DNA from: Beroe forskalii
Taxonomy: Eukaryota; Ctenophora; Nuda; Beroida; Beroidae
DNA: 64,000 nt
Direction: 5' to 3'
Assembly (NCBI GenBank): GCA_011033025.1
Contig: WFMF01000060.1
Location: 186,001-250,000 of the forward strand
Shown: positions 1 through 11,471 of the stretch, in pieces
Position numbering within the stretch: position 1 is the first letter of the stretch
Layout: each line of letters starts with the position of its first letter
Notes under the pieces: model-generated
Told to the model about the DNA's origin: nothing
Seen by the model: the letters and a program-made list of their open reading frames with translations, nothing else
Databases searched by the model: none
Program-made: the position numbers and the translations under genes

Positions 1-1191
1 CATACCCTGACATCCAAGCCGAGCTCGAGAAAGCACTCCTTGGTATCGCTCTGGTGTTGGCACTGGGAGCAGGTTACGGTGGAAACCAACTGACCACCGA
101 ACACGGCGTGTGTGGGAGTACTCGTGCACTTCTTATCCGTCCTGTGGAGCACAGGTAGAAAGGTGAAATGTAGATAACGCTCGATATATGTCATTGATTT
201 TATGTCGAAAGGGATGGATGGAATGAAATTAATAGGGCAAATGCTGGTCTGAACTGTTGATAAATATTGTTTTATTGAAATATTGAGCCTCTTCTGTGAA
301 CCTAGCCTACACCACACGTAGCCACTAGTCACACATTTTTCTACCTACAGTTTTGGAATAAGTGCAACAGCTTGAAACATGATAAAGGGGGGGGGGGGTT
401 GAAATGGGGGAAATTTATCACTTGCTAAGACGTGGATGACCCCTTACTTTGGATGAGAGGATAGGAATTGCTGGATCATCTTGTCTCGCAGATGTATAAG
501 AAACTCATGTGCATCTTCTTGACGCCCGAAGCAGAAGTGCTTAGCAATCACTGAAACATTGTCGGGAATTTAAAGGTGGAAATATCGAAGCCTGTATTAT
601 GATGAAATGACTAATAAATGAGAGAAGAAAATGTATGTTTTCGTAAAGTAGCTTAGTTCTCACATTTGAGGTGGTGTATGAAGGAGGAAGGTCTACAAGC
701 TCCACCACTCGAGTTGTTGACTGTGTGGTAGAGTTGCAGGAGCCCGCAGCTAACACAGAACCCACCAGAACGACCTGTACAGAGGGGGAAGGTTAGTGGA
801 ATGCCGGAAACGGTGGGAGAATAAGTAAAAATAAATACCATAGGGACATGGCTTGAAAATGTTTATTATTTAGTACAGTAGATCATGACAAAACGGTAAG
901 ATTGCACTGTATAGCAGAATTGGTCATAGATAACATTTTACATCAAAAACATAGTATTTCTTCAAATTAAAAGAGTGAGAAGGTTATATATTTCCCCCTG
1001 GTGTTTACTCACAGTGCTTCTTGTGGTCTGTCACCAGGTAGTTGATAAGAGGTGGTGTGTAGAGCAAGCACTGGAGTGTAGAGTTGAGGTAGCAAGTGTT
1101 CGCAGCATTCACAAGACCACAGCCAATACCCTGCTTTTGCTTCCACTTCAAGTCAAGAGTATCCTTGCTATACAGTTCCTTGCTTACAGTC
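1..1191 (-). CDS. USP36/USP42-type ubiquitin-specific protease, catalytic domain (partial)
   Basis: Four minus-strand exons join in phase: 1191-1013, 774-664, 550-448 and 141-1, the last running off the window. Exon 1013-1191 carries the Cys box GCGLVNAANTCYLNSTLQC (catalytic Cys in NTCY) followed by LLYTPPLINYL. The next exon has GGFCVSCG and FIHHLK. The third has the family signature HFCFGRQEDAHEFL. The last has VFGGQLVSTVTCSQC and FLELGLDV. Splice sites are regular (donors GTGAGT, GTGAGA, GTAAGG). The order and spacing match the USP36/42/17 group, cysteine peptidases that cleave ubiquitin or SUMO from substrates; USP36 is nucleolar. The His box lies outside the window and the N-terminal exons above 1191 were not identified. 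Which USP it is remains uncertain; USP36-like is the best fit. Confidence 0.9.
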
Positions 1192-3204
1192 CTACAGGTT
1201 TACAAGAAACATTAGAAAAGAAGGGTTCAGAAATACTACCTTTTTTTAAGTAAGGTAGCGTTTCTGAAACCTATCTAACGTTTTCTAGTATCTCTTAAGG
1301 TAGTACCTTAAGATACTTCATACTACCTTACGAGGTATATTATTAAGATGGGAGTTAGGACAAAAATTCTGGGGATCCAAACTCTGGAGGTTCGAAAATA
1401 GGGATTTTGTTCAAAATTGCCATTTAAAGTTAATGCATGATGATGACATTATATTGAAATTTTATGGGTGCGAAATATTAAGTATGATTCCGCAATTATG
1501 TGTTTACACAGATATGATCTTTGAGATCAGAGGGACATTTTTAAGGTGTTATAATATTCAGATAACTAATTAACAGTACTCAAGAACTTGACATTTTGAT
1601 AGTGACTAGGTGATAGAGAACAAAATAAAAATACCAGATCAATCAATGTCAACCATGTACATACTTAACAAGTGGAGAGGCTGATGGCTTTTCAAAGTTA
1701 TTAATGGGTGTGTACTTCAGCCGTAAGTTTTCCATGTATGTATCTCTCTTGACAGGTGCAACAAATTCAATCCTAAGGGAATTTTTAATAATATTAAAGT
1801 ATTAAGAAACTTCCCGGAGTTTTGTATTGGAATTGCAGCCTTTGCTGCATTCTGATCATGAAATAAACAAATGCTTCAGAATTCAATTAGCTGGCCCTTT
1901 GGACAAAAAACTCCAAGTTGTTTTTGTCCTTAATAAGGGCCAGTTAAATAAAGGAAAATAAGGTACTATAACTGTAATAATATGATAGATTTAAATATTC
2001 AAATGGCAACAAATGAAGAATGTACCTCTCAGTGATTAAGCTGGAAGGAGTGAAAGTATCGAGAGGTGAAGAGGATCCCAGAAGATTGATCAATGCTGAG
2101 TCAATGCTCGGCATCTTCAAGTCATTCTCTTTTGATGAATTTCATTCTCAATTTGAGGGCTTGGTGAATCCTTGAAATATCTTTGCAGTATACCATAGCA
2201 TATTATGCAAATAAAATGTAACTAATCAAGTACAACATTTAACTTATATCATATAACTAATATCATTACAACAAAAGTATTATAATCATTAAAGTATTAT
2301 TATGCCCTGTTTCAAACTACCAAAACTCTGATGGATATAATTTTACTGATTAACTTAACATAGAAACATAGAGATTATTATTATTATTATTGATTATCAA
2401 ATCTGGAAAATAGTAAATACTTGAATGTTATACTATTGTGCATCTTCATGTAGGCAGAGATTAGAGCTGATGGCATTAAGTTTTGTCATCAATTATATTA
2501 TTTTATGAAATGAATAAATATATGAGTGATTGCCTCCTGAACAATGCAATATTTAAATAGCCAATAAACTTAATGAACCAAGTATTTGATCGATTCCTAA
2601 GCCTGCATAGGTGTGTTTATGCATGCAACTCGCAATGCAAACAGGGATATTTGTTATAATATGATATAAAACTTTTGCTTTTCAGCAACAGGGTTCCACA
2701 AAAATCGACAAAAAACTACATTGTCCATTTCTATACATGTAACAATGTTTCTTGGTTTCATAAATTAAATGCAACAGAAATTAAATACTTCAATATCAAT
2801 TAACACGTCAAAGTGCTTGGATTTGTCATTATAAACAAACTTTACAATTTAATAAATTTTTCTTTATTTTGTATTTGGAAATAAATGCTTGCTGTCTTCT
2901 TTTTAAACAAGTACATTTATACTATGAGGAATTGTTACCAATATCAGTGCTAATAAGAACAGAATAAATGATTGAACATTGCACACACAAATTGTAAATG
3001 TCAACAACATAATTTTGAGGAATTTCTTTGCAAGTGCTTGGGTCGGAAAGTAATTTAGAAACATTAAACATAAATCATCAATCATAACAAGAAAAGAACC
3101 AAAAACAAGAAAGGCAAAAATTACTATTTGAATTACATTTTTTCAAAAATTCGTACAACATTTTATTAAAAAATATTTTAATGCAAAAATTATTCAGATT
3201 TGAG
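1192..3204. other. AT-rich gene-free stretch
   Basis: No exon or recognisable element was found on either strand. It should contain the 5' exons, UTR and promoter of the minus-strand USP gene. A short ATT microsatellite lies near 2368-2388. Confidence 0.5.
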
Positions 3205-3420
3205 TCGCGCGCGCCTAACTTTTACTTAACCAGGTGCTTACGGCTTTACGAGCGCGCTCGGCCTACAGCTAAACGACGGCGCGCCGTGTGCCGCGCAGAA
3301 TGAAGCATTGGTTAGGGCAACACTTACTGTTCATTGCATTGCCCTAACCAGGATCCTAGTTACGCGCAAGGAGTGCGCGGCGCGGCAAGCGTTTCGCGAC
3401 GCCCCTGGTTAGGGGAATTC
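3205..3420. repeat. GC/CpG-rich repeat patch, copy A
   Basis: An abrupt GC-rich block in AT-rich DNA, full of GCGCGC and GGCGCGCC words. The string GCCCTAACCAGGATCCTAGTTACGCG recurs nearly unchanged at 46151-46176, also beside CG-rich DNA. GGTTAGGGCAA near 3310 and TGCCCTAACC near 3343 form an inverted pair around a short spacer. It is a dispersed repeat of unknown class, with no coding potential seen. Confidence 0.45.
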
Positions 3421-3922
3421 ATTGCACAGAATTGTAAATCACAGTTTAATATCAGAAAAAATCAGATCAAATGGACATAATGATCAATATAATAATAAAT
3501 GGATTTTTTACCGGCCCTAGCTCGCGCAAAACTCAAAAAGTTGCATACATTAGAGGGTAGCGTTGTGGAAAAAATGGCGCGTGCGGCGGATATGATCGAG
3601 GGTAGGGTAAAATCCTGGTCCTATTAAGTGGAAGTGGAAAAGATGCATGATTATCATATTATTCTATTCCATTCTTTTGAAATGAAATGAAATGAAATAA
3701 TTTGATGTACTTATCAAGTGGGCGGGGAGTTTCCATCATAATCTCAAAATGTTGTGTCGCACTTTGTGGAGTTCCAGAAGAAAAGATGTTTTTATTCAAA
3801 CTGACAGTTAAATAGCAGTGCAAAGTGTATGGGTTTGATTTCATATTTGAGGATTTTTGTGTTTCACTACAAAAATGATCATTCACTTCAAACAGATCTA
3901 CACTAAATTGAATATATATATA
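3421..3922. other. Gene-free spacer
   Basis: No gene was seen. The stretch 3838-3890 (TTTGAGGATTTTTGTGTTTCACT onward) resembles 52120-52185, so it is probably part of another dispersed repeat. A GAAAT microsatellite lies at about 3678-3698. Confidence 0.4.
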
Positions 3923-4048
3923 GGATAGCCAAAACCAATTGAAAATTGTTTGGGTTACGCAGCCACTCCAGTACCTAAATTTATACGATTGAAACTATTG
4001 ATATGAGTTTAAATCGCAGCCTGTCCGTGGCGGTGTGCTTTGGTTACT

Positions 4049-4597
4049 AAGAAATAAGCAGTTTTGATACCAATAATAAGCTTCTGTACCAGCAAGCTAG
4101 ATTTGCCCAATGTTTCAATGATCTTGGACTTTCATGGGTTTTAACTACTGAAACCACTCTTGGGGAGGATGGTTGGAGGTCAACTCCAGGAAAGCTTGCT
4201 TGATCAGGTTTTAATGAATAATGATGGTCTGGTTACTGGGCATAAATTATCTTCACCACTTGGCAAATCAGATCACTCATGCTTAGTGGTCAAGTTGGGA
4301 GTTTCCAATGACTGTGCTCTAAAAGAAATAAGCAGTTTTGATACCAATAATAAGCTTCTGTACCAGCAAGCTAGATTTGCCCAATGTTTCAATGATCTTG
4401 GACTTTCATGGGTTTTAACTACTGAAACCACTCGCAGGGAGGGATGGTTGGAGGTCAACTCCAGGAAAGCTTGCTTGATCAGGTTTTAATGAATAATGAT
4501 GGTCTGGTTACTGGGCATAAATTATCTTCACCACTTGGCAAATCAGATCACTCATGCTTAGTGGTCAAGTTGGGAGTTTCCAATGACAGTGCTCTAA
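4049..4597 (+). repeat. ~275-bp tandem duplication inside the LINE endonuclease
   Basis: 4049-4322 and 4323-4597 are near-identical direct copies (AAGAAATAAGCAGTTTTGAT ... CAATGAC). They differ by a small change at CTCTTGGGGAGG versus CTCGCAGGGAGGG and a few substitutions. Both copies encode the same endonuclease segment, so this duplication arose after or during insertion. Confidence 0.9.
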
Positions 4598-5640
4598 AAA
4601 ATGACACTGTCCAGAAGCAGTTATGGGGTAAGATTTCACCTGATAAGATATTAGAGTATAGTGTTACCAATATTGACTGGAAATACAGTGGTGATAATCT
4701 TGATGTTGAACGTATGTTGGAGAGCTAATGCCAAATTGCAGCAGATCTCTGATATTGTTCCAACTGATCCTTTTATGAAAATAATGTCCACTGAAATCAC
4801 CTTGGTCAAGTTCTGCTTTGAAACGCAAACTGAAACTTAAGAATAAGGCCTGGACACAATTTGACTGCAACCCATCTTCTGAAAGTTTTAGCTATGCAAT
4901 GTCCCGACAGCAACTTTATGAAGATGAAAAAAATTTCAGATTGAAGTTGAACTATGAAAGAAAAAAATAGCATGCAATGTCAAAGATAATTCCAAAGCTT
5001 TCTACCACTACCTACGAAACAAACGTTTACTCAAGTCTGGTGTTCCCAACTTGGAATGAAGATGGTTCTCTGACATACAATGCTACTGAAGCAGCTGAAG
5101 AACTGGCTAAAGCATTTAGTTCTGTTTTCACACAGGAACCAGATGGACCATTACCAGAGTTTACCAATAATCATGGAAGCAATTATAATGATGTTCCTGT
5201 AGAGTTTGAACTAACTGATATTAATATTTCTGCTGATGAAGTTGCTACTGAGCTAAGCAAGTTAAATGTTTATAAAAGTATGGGCCCAGATAGAGTTCAT
5301 CCTAAGCTTTTGAATGCATTATCTGGAGATTGTAGCTTTATTGATGCAGTTTGTAAACTTTTTTTCAAAAATGTGTTGATTCAGGATCATTACCTGTGTG
5401 TGGAGGTCTGCAAACTGTTGTGGTACTTTTAAATCAGGGTCAAAGTCTCAGCCATCTAATTATAGGCCTGTATCATTAACTTGCATCATTTGTAAAGTAT
5501 TTGAGCAGATAATACGTAAAACAAATAGTTAACTTTTTAGAGTAGAATCACAGGTCACCAGCATGGGTTTGTGCAAAACAAGTCTTGTCTAACAAATCTT
5601 TTGGAAACATTTGATACTATATTGCAGTTATTAGAAGAAG

Positions 5641-6120
5641 GTGAAGCAGTGGGATATTTTATACTTTGATTTCCAAAAGGCCTTTGATAAAGTACCACAT
5701 TATAGGCTATTGAGTAAATTAGAAAATCTTGGTATTAAAGGCAAGCTGTTAGAGCTTTTAAGGAGTTTTCTCAATGATAGAAGTATGAGAGTATTTGTCA
5801 ATGGAAAGTATTCAACAATCAAAAAAGTTTTGTCTGGGGTACCACAAGGGTCAGTATTGGGGCCATTATTGTTTATATTATTTATAAATGATTTGCCTGA
5901 AAACATTATTAATGCAGTTAAATTATTTGCTGATGACTTAAAATTGATTGCAAAAGCAAACAGTGCTAGGACAATTAATGAAGACTTGTGTCAATTAGAA
6001 AGGTGGGAAAAGTTGTGGTTATTAAGTTTTAATGAAACCAAATGTAAGGTTATGCACCTGAATTACAATAACAATCCAAAGAATGATTATAAATTAAATG
6101 GCAATAGTAGAAGTATCTGA
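5641..6120 (+). pseudogene. LINE reverse transcriptase core (fragment)
   Basis: This open segment of the decayed LINE carries palm motif A (FDFQKAFDKVPH), block B (GVPQGSVLGPLLF) and motif C as FADD in place of the common YADD. It is disconnected by frame changes from the upstream segment (4977-5432, with NVYKSMGPDRVHPKLL) and from the downstream segment (6098-6706). FADD occurs in several CR1/Jockey-clade LINEs, so the F is not itself a lesion. Confidence 0.8.
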
Positions 6121-7929
6121 TCAGGAAAAAGATTTGGGGATTCTCATCTCAGATTCCCTCCTTTGGAATGATCAGATCAATAAATGTATATGTAAAGCTA
6201 ATCAAATGATGAATTGGATTATTAGGAATTACACTCTAAGGGAGAAAAGGGTCATGCTTAAAATTTATAAAACTTTAATAAGACCACACTTGGAATATGG
6301 AGTGCAGTTGTGGTGCCCATCTCCTGAGCATGGGAACTGGTCTCTGATTCTAGGTATTGAAGGTGTCCAGAGACGCTTCACACGTCTTATTGATGGGATG
6401 GGCCACCTCCCTTACTCAGAGAGACTTGGGCATCTGCAGTTGACAACTCTTGCTGAGCGACGATTCAGGGGTGATCTTATTGAAACTTTCAAGGCGTATA
6501 GAGATATGAATGGACTCAGGCATATATTTAAGTTTAGTAATCATAGAAGTAATATTGTCTCTTGTTTAAAGACGAGTAATAGTATTCCTAATAATGTCAA
6601 AAGTTACACAGAAGATTCTTTACAGAAAGAATACGGGAAATATGGAATAAGCTGCCTTCTTATGTTCGTGAATCTGATTCAGTTATTAATTTTAAATGTA
6701 ATCTAGAAAATTTTAAATCTATGTGTTTAAGAGAAGGGATCAGTTCTGGAGCATTTTATTGGAATGTTTCACATGAAGTCTTGTCAAAAATTGAAACACC
6801 TGCTTATCTAATCAGTAGATCAAAACAAGTTGAGTTCTTAAGGGTTAATCCTTTTTTAGCCAAAAAGAATTATTTCAATTTAAGATATTAGGTAACATGT
6901 AAGGGCTTTTATGAATTTTGTACTTATTTGGAGTTTTTGTATGCACTATTAGGTTACTCCTCAGCAAATTACTTGTTTATCTATTTGTAATTGTATCTTT
7001 ATTTATGTTTTACAGTATTCAAATTAAATTCATATGAATTCGGTTTTGGGCATTTTTAAAATTAGCATTTGACACAGAGACACTGTGTTTGCTGTGTTTT
7101 TATTTCCTTCATTGAAGCAGTTATTACCTATGCCGTATGTTAATTTCTATTAATTTATCAATATTAAATTATTATGCGCTAATTTATTATCCCATAAATT
7201 ATAATGTTTAACTTATAATGTTTAATTTATTTTTCAATGTTAATGTCTATAAAATAATATGGGCTGGAAGATCCAGCAGATTGGCCAATGAATCATTGAC
7301 ATGTTTATGAAATTAGTGTTGATGTAATATCAAAATTTTTTATTTTATTTTATTTTATTTTACTTAACATTCATCAACTCACTGCCGTTTGAATCTCCTT
7401 CAGTTAACTAATTAAGCGTGAGTGGACGCGTAAGGAAAGTACCTATAATTTCTAGCATTCTTTGAAGGCGTGTTTTCACGTGAAAAGGCTTGAACGCATG
7501 CTGAAATTAATCCTACGTTCATCCCTATTTGATGATTGAAATCGTCATCTTTTAGCGACTTTGAGGGCGATTGCAATGTAAAAAACGAGTCCACTACTTT
7601 AATAATGCCGTTAGGAAACACGTAGTCACACTTATTATGGTTGGAGTGACAACATCGCGATTGTGAATATATTCGACAAGAATGAAGTAGAACGGGTGTA
7701 CTGTGTAATAAGCTCACATCATATGCGTGACCAAGATATTTCTTGGTAACCAAAGCACACCGCCACGGACAGGCTGCGATTTAAACTCATATCAATAGTT
7801 TCCAATCGTATAAATTTAGGTACTGAGTGGCTGCGTAACCCAAACAATTTTCAATTGGTTTTGGCTATCCATATCACTCTTTTTGGCATAAAACTTACGA
7901 CAATCAGTTCAAGTTGTGATAATTGCTAC

Positions 7930-9416
7930 TTTTTTTTTTTTTTTTATTTCAAAATTTCAATTAAATAGAATTATCTTACAATATCATCTGGGTTAATATC
8001 TGATAAAGTATTATAAAATAACCCCCATAATTGAGGCTAAACCTGCAACACAGTATGAAACCGTAATAAGAGCAGGGCCTGACAAAAAATCAATCAAAAC
8101 ATATGGTATGTTAATAATATCGGCTATTTTATAACTTAGGCTCATACTGTGTGGTAGGCAATGACTAGAAAGCAAAAATTCAAATTATAGTTTGCCCAAT
8201 TAGAAAGTCTAAAGTATTTAAATAAAATAAGTTAATGAATTAGAATTATCAAATTAGAATTATCAAAGTTATCAAACATTTGAAACAATCATTGCTCATA
8301 ATTTTGGCTTTCATCACTTAATTCGATATGAGATTAAGTTATATTGTCACAAAAGTTATGATGTAAAAGTTGAAATGGAGATTTTAATTTTAATCTATAA
8401 TATTTAAATAGCTCTATAGTAATGGAGATTTTAATTTTACTCTATAATAATATTTAAAAAGCTCTATCCATGGGAAAAACTAGCAACAGCTGCAAGATCA
8501 CACGAAAATGTATGATCATATCATTTAAATACATACTTGGGAACTGGAAACAAGGTGTGACCCAAGATGATACTGACGACTAGACACTCCCTGGGGCCAT
8601 TGAAATATTTATGCCATTAGTTTAATCAGGCCAACCTAGGTCACTGGACAATATAAAATTACGTAGTTTACATTTAAATACAGCAAAGGATTTATCTTGC
8701 CTTATTTCAAATGGTATATTATTCCAGAGCATCATGGTCCTATAAAAGAAACTATTTCTAAAGCTATCACAGTGCGGCTTAATGTTGCATTTGATGTGAG
8801 TAAGATCAGTACTGTCAATAATTGCAGAGGTTTTTCTCGTTAATCTCACATTATGAGGCTTAGTTATCGAAAACTGAGGTGGTAAATCAATTGGGATCAA
8901 TCTATTGATAATTTGATAAAACAATAACAAATCATTCAGAGCAAATTTGATTTTAAAAGGCAATATATCTAATTCTTTAAGTTTCTCAGCATATACGGCA
9001 TCACTATAATGATCAAATGGTTGACCATTTATCCATTTTATGGCCTTCTTTTGGATAGACTCAAATTTCTGCAACTGATTTTTGCTGATAGGGTGCCATA
9101 TAACCGAACAGTGTTCAAAGATTGATCGAATAACAGTGAGATAAAATGCCCTTTTTTGTCTCTTATTAGATGTGAAATGACATGTACGCATAAGAAGTGC
9201 AAGCTTGGAACTTGCACGTTTAGTGAGTTTATCACATTGTTCAGTCCAGTGAAGTTTGGTTGTGACAGTGACTCCTAAATCTACCTGTGACTGAGTGTAA
9301 TCAATGAATACATTACCAAGTTTGTATAAGAATATCGTGAAAGGTAAGTTATGCAATATATTTCGTTGATTAGAAACAGATAGTGCCTTACATTTGGAAG
9401 GATGAAATGCCAAGAA
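7930..9416 (-). mobile_element. 5'-truncated minus-strand LINE with poly(A) tail
   Basis: The poly(T) at 7930-7945 on the plus strand is the poly(A) tail of a minus-strand insertion. The 3' UTR runs up to about 8621. The coding part 8622-9413 reads as the C-terminal end of a LINE reverse transcriptase: VDLGVTVTTKLHWTEQCDKL, then FEHCSVIWHP, QKFESIQKKAIKWI and the terminal MLWNNIPFEIR block. The catalytic core is missing because of 5' truncation at about 9416, where satellite sequence begins. The remaining frame is uninterrupted for 263 codons, which suggests a fairly recent insertion. The family differs from the other two LINEs here. Confidence 0.8.
8371..8466. repeat. ~50-bp tandem duplication in LINE 3' UTR
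   Basis: The unit beginning ATGGAGATTTTAATTTTA(A/C)TCTATAATA and ending AGCTCTAT occurs twice in direct order, with small differences, in the 3' UTR of the minus-strand LINE. Confidence 0.7.
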
Positions 9417-9419
9417 CTT

Positions 9420-10390
9420 TCATGCTCTAAACGTGAGAATTACGTCACTATCATTTTGACTTTTTGAGTTATAGGCGATAATGACTTTAATTGGTCAATT
9501 AACTAATTAAGGGGTTAGCAACCGATACTTCGACTAAACGAATTATTCGTAGTTTCGGCTTAAATTGATGATGCCGTTGAAATTGAGACGCTAACATTTT
9601 TACTTTTTGAGTTATTTGCGATAATTACTTTAATTGGCCAATTAACTAATTAAGCGGCGGGCAGCCGGTACTTAGATTAAACGAATAAATCGTAATTTCG
9701 GCGTAAGTTACTCGTGCCGTAGAAATAAAGTCGCTATCATTCTTACTTTTTCAGTTTTAAGCGATAATTACTTTAATTGGTCAATTAACTAATTAAGCAA
9801 CGGGCAATCGGTACTTAGATTAAACGAATAAATCGTAATTTCGACGTAAGTTACTGATGCCGTAGAAATTAAGTCGCTATCATTCTTACTTTTTCAGTTA
9901 TAGGCGATAATTACTGTAATTGGCCAATTAACTAATTAAGCGGCGGGCAACTGGTACTTAAATAAGACGTACAAATCGTAATTTTGGCTTTAGTTAGTGA
10001 TGTCGTTGGAATTAAGTCGCTATCATTCTTACTTTTTGAGTTATAGGCGATAATTACCTTAATTGGTCAATTAACTAATTAAGCTGCGGGCAACTGGTGC
10101 TTACATAAGACGTACAAATCGTAATTTTAGCTTTAGTTAGTGATGTCGTTGGAATTAAGTCGCTATCATTCTTACTTTTTGAGTTATAGGCGATAATTAC
10201 CTTAATTGGTCAATTAACTAATTAAGCGGCAGGCAACTGGTACTTAAATTAGACGTACAAATTGTAATTTTGATTTAAATTAATGATGCCGTTAGAATTG
10301 AGACGCTAACATTTTTACTTTTGGAGTTATGCGCGATAATCACTTTAATTGGCCAATTAACCAATTAAGGAATCGTCAATTTAAAATATT
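9420..10390. repeat. 143-bp satellite array, about seven copies
   Basis: The anchor AATTAAC(T/C)AATTAAG starts at 9497, 9640, 9783, 9926, 10069, 10212 and 10355, exactly 143 bp apart each time. Several units carry the 16-bp perfect palindrome TTAATTGGCCAATTAA; the others have one substitution (GGTCAA). Each unit also has CTTTTTGAGTTATAGGCGATAAT and a CGTAATTT(C/T)GG block. It is non-coding. The phase is constant although the units have diverged. Confidence 0.95.
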
Positions 10391-10805
10391 ATATGGCCTA
10401 ATGCACGCACATCATTCTGAAGTTTCATATGCCGTTTAGATTATGATTCTATCTTTTATGGTTCTCGAGAACACTCAAACACAATTTTTATCATCGAGTC
10501 GGGTCGGGTCGTCGTAGTCCATGTTCTAATTTTTGATAAAATAGCGTTTTTTGATAATTTATTGTGAGAAAACGACCCGGTCGATTTTCATGAAATATAC
10601 AGGGTTTGTTATTCATGTTATGGACTACGCCTGTACAAATTTTCATGACCAACAGATTGAATTTACATGTTAAAAACGCGACTCGAAAATCGCGATTTTC
10701 GCGATTTACTATATTTTTATATAATAGGCGCTGGCAAACGTATTTTTCAATACTTGAAAAACGGTTCCGCTACCACTTTTAGCACTTCATGCTGGTACTA
10801 CTGGC
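10391..10805. other. Gene-free stretch
   Basis: No gene was recognised. It contains TCGGGTCGGGTCGTCGTAGTCC near 10500 and the related, not identical, CGACCCGGTCG near 10573. The string GTAGTCCAT at 10515 returns in inverted form as ATGGACTAC at 10619, so part of this stretch may belong to an unidentified element. Confidence 0.35.
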
Positions 10806-10814
10806 TTGTTAGGA

Positions 10815-10935
10815 GTGTCTGGCCAGCAGTCCCGGCCCTTCGGGCCGGGACTGCTGGCCTGTTGGGCTGCCCTCGGCCCTTCGGGCAGATGCTCTCGGAC
10901 AGCATCCCCGGCCCTTCGGGCCGCAAGGGCAAGCA
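10815..10935. repeat. Cluster of GC-rich perfect hairpins with CCCTTCGGG turns
   Basis: 10821-10838 pairs perfectly with 10842-10859 (18 bp, GC-rich) around a 3-nt TTC turn. Three further short GC-rich inverted repeats follow: GCCCTTCGGGC, GATGCT...AGCATC and CGGCCCTTCGGGCCG. The core GGCCCTTCGGGC(C) occurs three times. The DNA on both sides is AT-rich. An open frame crosses the block but is only the by-product of the repeats (proline, glycine, arginine, alanine). Confidence 0.85.
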
Positions 10936-11161
10936 ATTGTGTGCATTTTCATTTGATCAATTCATTTGATCAACCTGAAAAATGCAGGTGCCAAATATCT
11001 TACATTACGAGTAAAACTAGAAACTATTGTAAAATGATTATAGTGGCTCAGAGGTGAAGGGGTTTGACATGATGAAATATGGCCAAAATTGAGCCCTTTA
11101 TTAGTTAAATATAGTTCAGTTAATTGATTTTGTAAAAATTTATGTTAATAAATAATAATAA
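10936..11161. other. AT-rich spacer ending in an AAT microsatellite
   Basis: No gene was seen. The final AATAAATAATAATAA run is the outer half of a LINE tail that was split by the Gypsy element (see 16308-16412). Confidence 0.4.
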
Positions 11162-11445
11162 TGTCGCAGTATATATTTACACTTTGACTATTGCTATAAA
11201 TATATCTGCTTTTTATTATACTAATATTCTGATACTCTGATATTACTTTGATTGATTGAACATGATGTTTTATATGCTAATATTGAGATTTACATAACTC
11301 ACTTAATCATAACTTTCTGTAGGAAGTTCTGTATTTAAAGGCCTTGGCTCCTGGGGGTGATAGTTCTGTTTTCCCAATCACTCTTATTATTCAATATCAT
11401 TTGTGTGTATCATTGCCTCAACTGATTGCTATTTAGGAGCCGACA
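11162..11445 (+). repeat. 5' LTR of Gypsy element
   Basis: 284 bp, TG...CA ends, with CTATAAATATA as a candidate TATA element near 11192. By eye it matches the 3' LTR throughout except for one T in the run CTGCTTTTTATT, which implies a recent insertion. Confidence 0.95.
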
Positions 11446-11471
11446 TAACTTCCTCAAACAAAGAATTGAAT

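Larger units (their letters stand above)
4049..7365 (+). mobile_element. Decayed non-LTR retrotransposon (LINE, CR1/Jockey-like)
   Basis: Plus-strand LINE remnant. 4160-4600 keeps the C-terminal end of an apurinic-type endonuclease (SPLGKSDHSCLVVKL). 4977-6120 holds reverse-transcriptase blocks, including FDFQKAFDKVPH, SGVPQGSVLGPLLF and the catalytic FADD. 6098-6706 holds the thumb/C-terminal region (IRPHLEYGVQLW). The reading frame changes several times and stops occur between blocks, so it is inactive. The 3' end is an ATTTT pentanucleotide run at about 7335-7365. The 5' end is truncated within the endonuclease. Confidence 0.85.
3923..7870. mobile_element. DNA-transposon-like element with ~130-bp inverted termini, split by a LINE
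   Basis: The sequence 3923-4048 (beginning GGATAGCCAAAACCAATTG, ending GTGCTTTGGTTAC) returns almost perfectly in inverted orientation at 7742-7870, ending GGTTTTGGCTATCC. The LINE sits just inside the left arm. The segment 7366-7741 on the right is the remaining internal sequence and has an open minus-strand frame (7412-7753) with no recognisable domain. No transposase was identified, so the element is presumably non-autonomous. Flanks are AT-rich (TATATA / ATAT), so the target-site duplication cannot be read. Confidence 0.6.

Noticed and set aside
1-158. Plus-strand C-terminal frame ending at the TAG near 158
   Set aside because: The minus strand gives a clear USP exon with correct splice phase, so the plus frame is a shadow.
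7412-7753. 113-codon minus-strand frame with several Cys and His
   Set aside because: It lies across the internal part and inverted terminus of a DNA element; no transposase or zinc-finger pattern could be confirmed.
9420-10390. CRISPR array
   Set aside because: The repeats are contiguous 143-bp units without unique spacers, in an animal genome; this is a satellite.
10667-11057. Open frames of 83 and 100 codons over the GC-rich block
   Set aside because: Their Pro/Gly/Arg/Ala-rich peptide arises from the CCCTTCGGG hairpins, both frames overlap each other, and neither has a domain.
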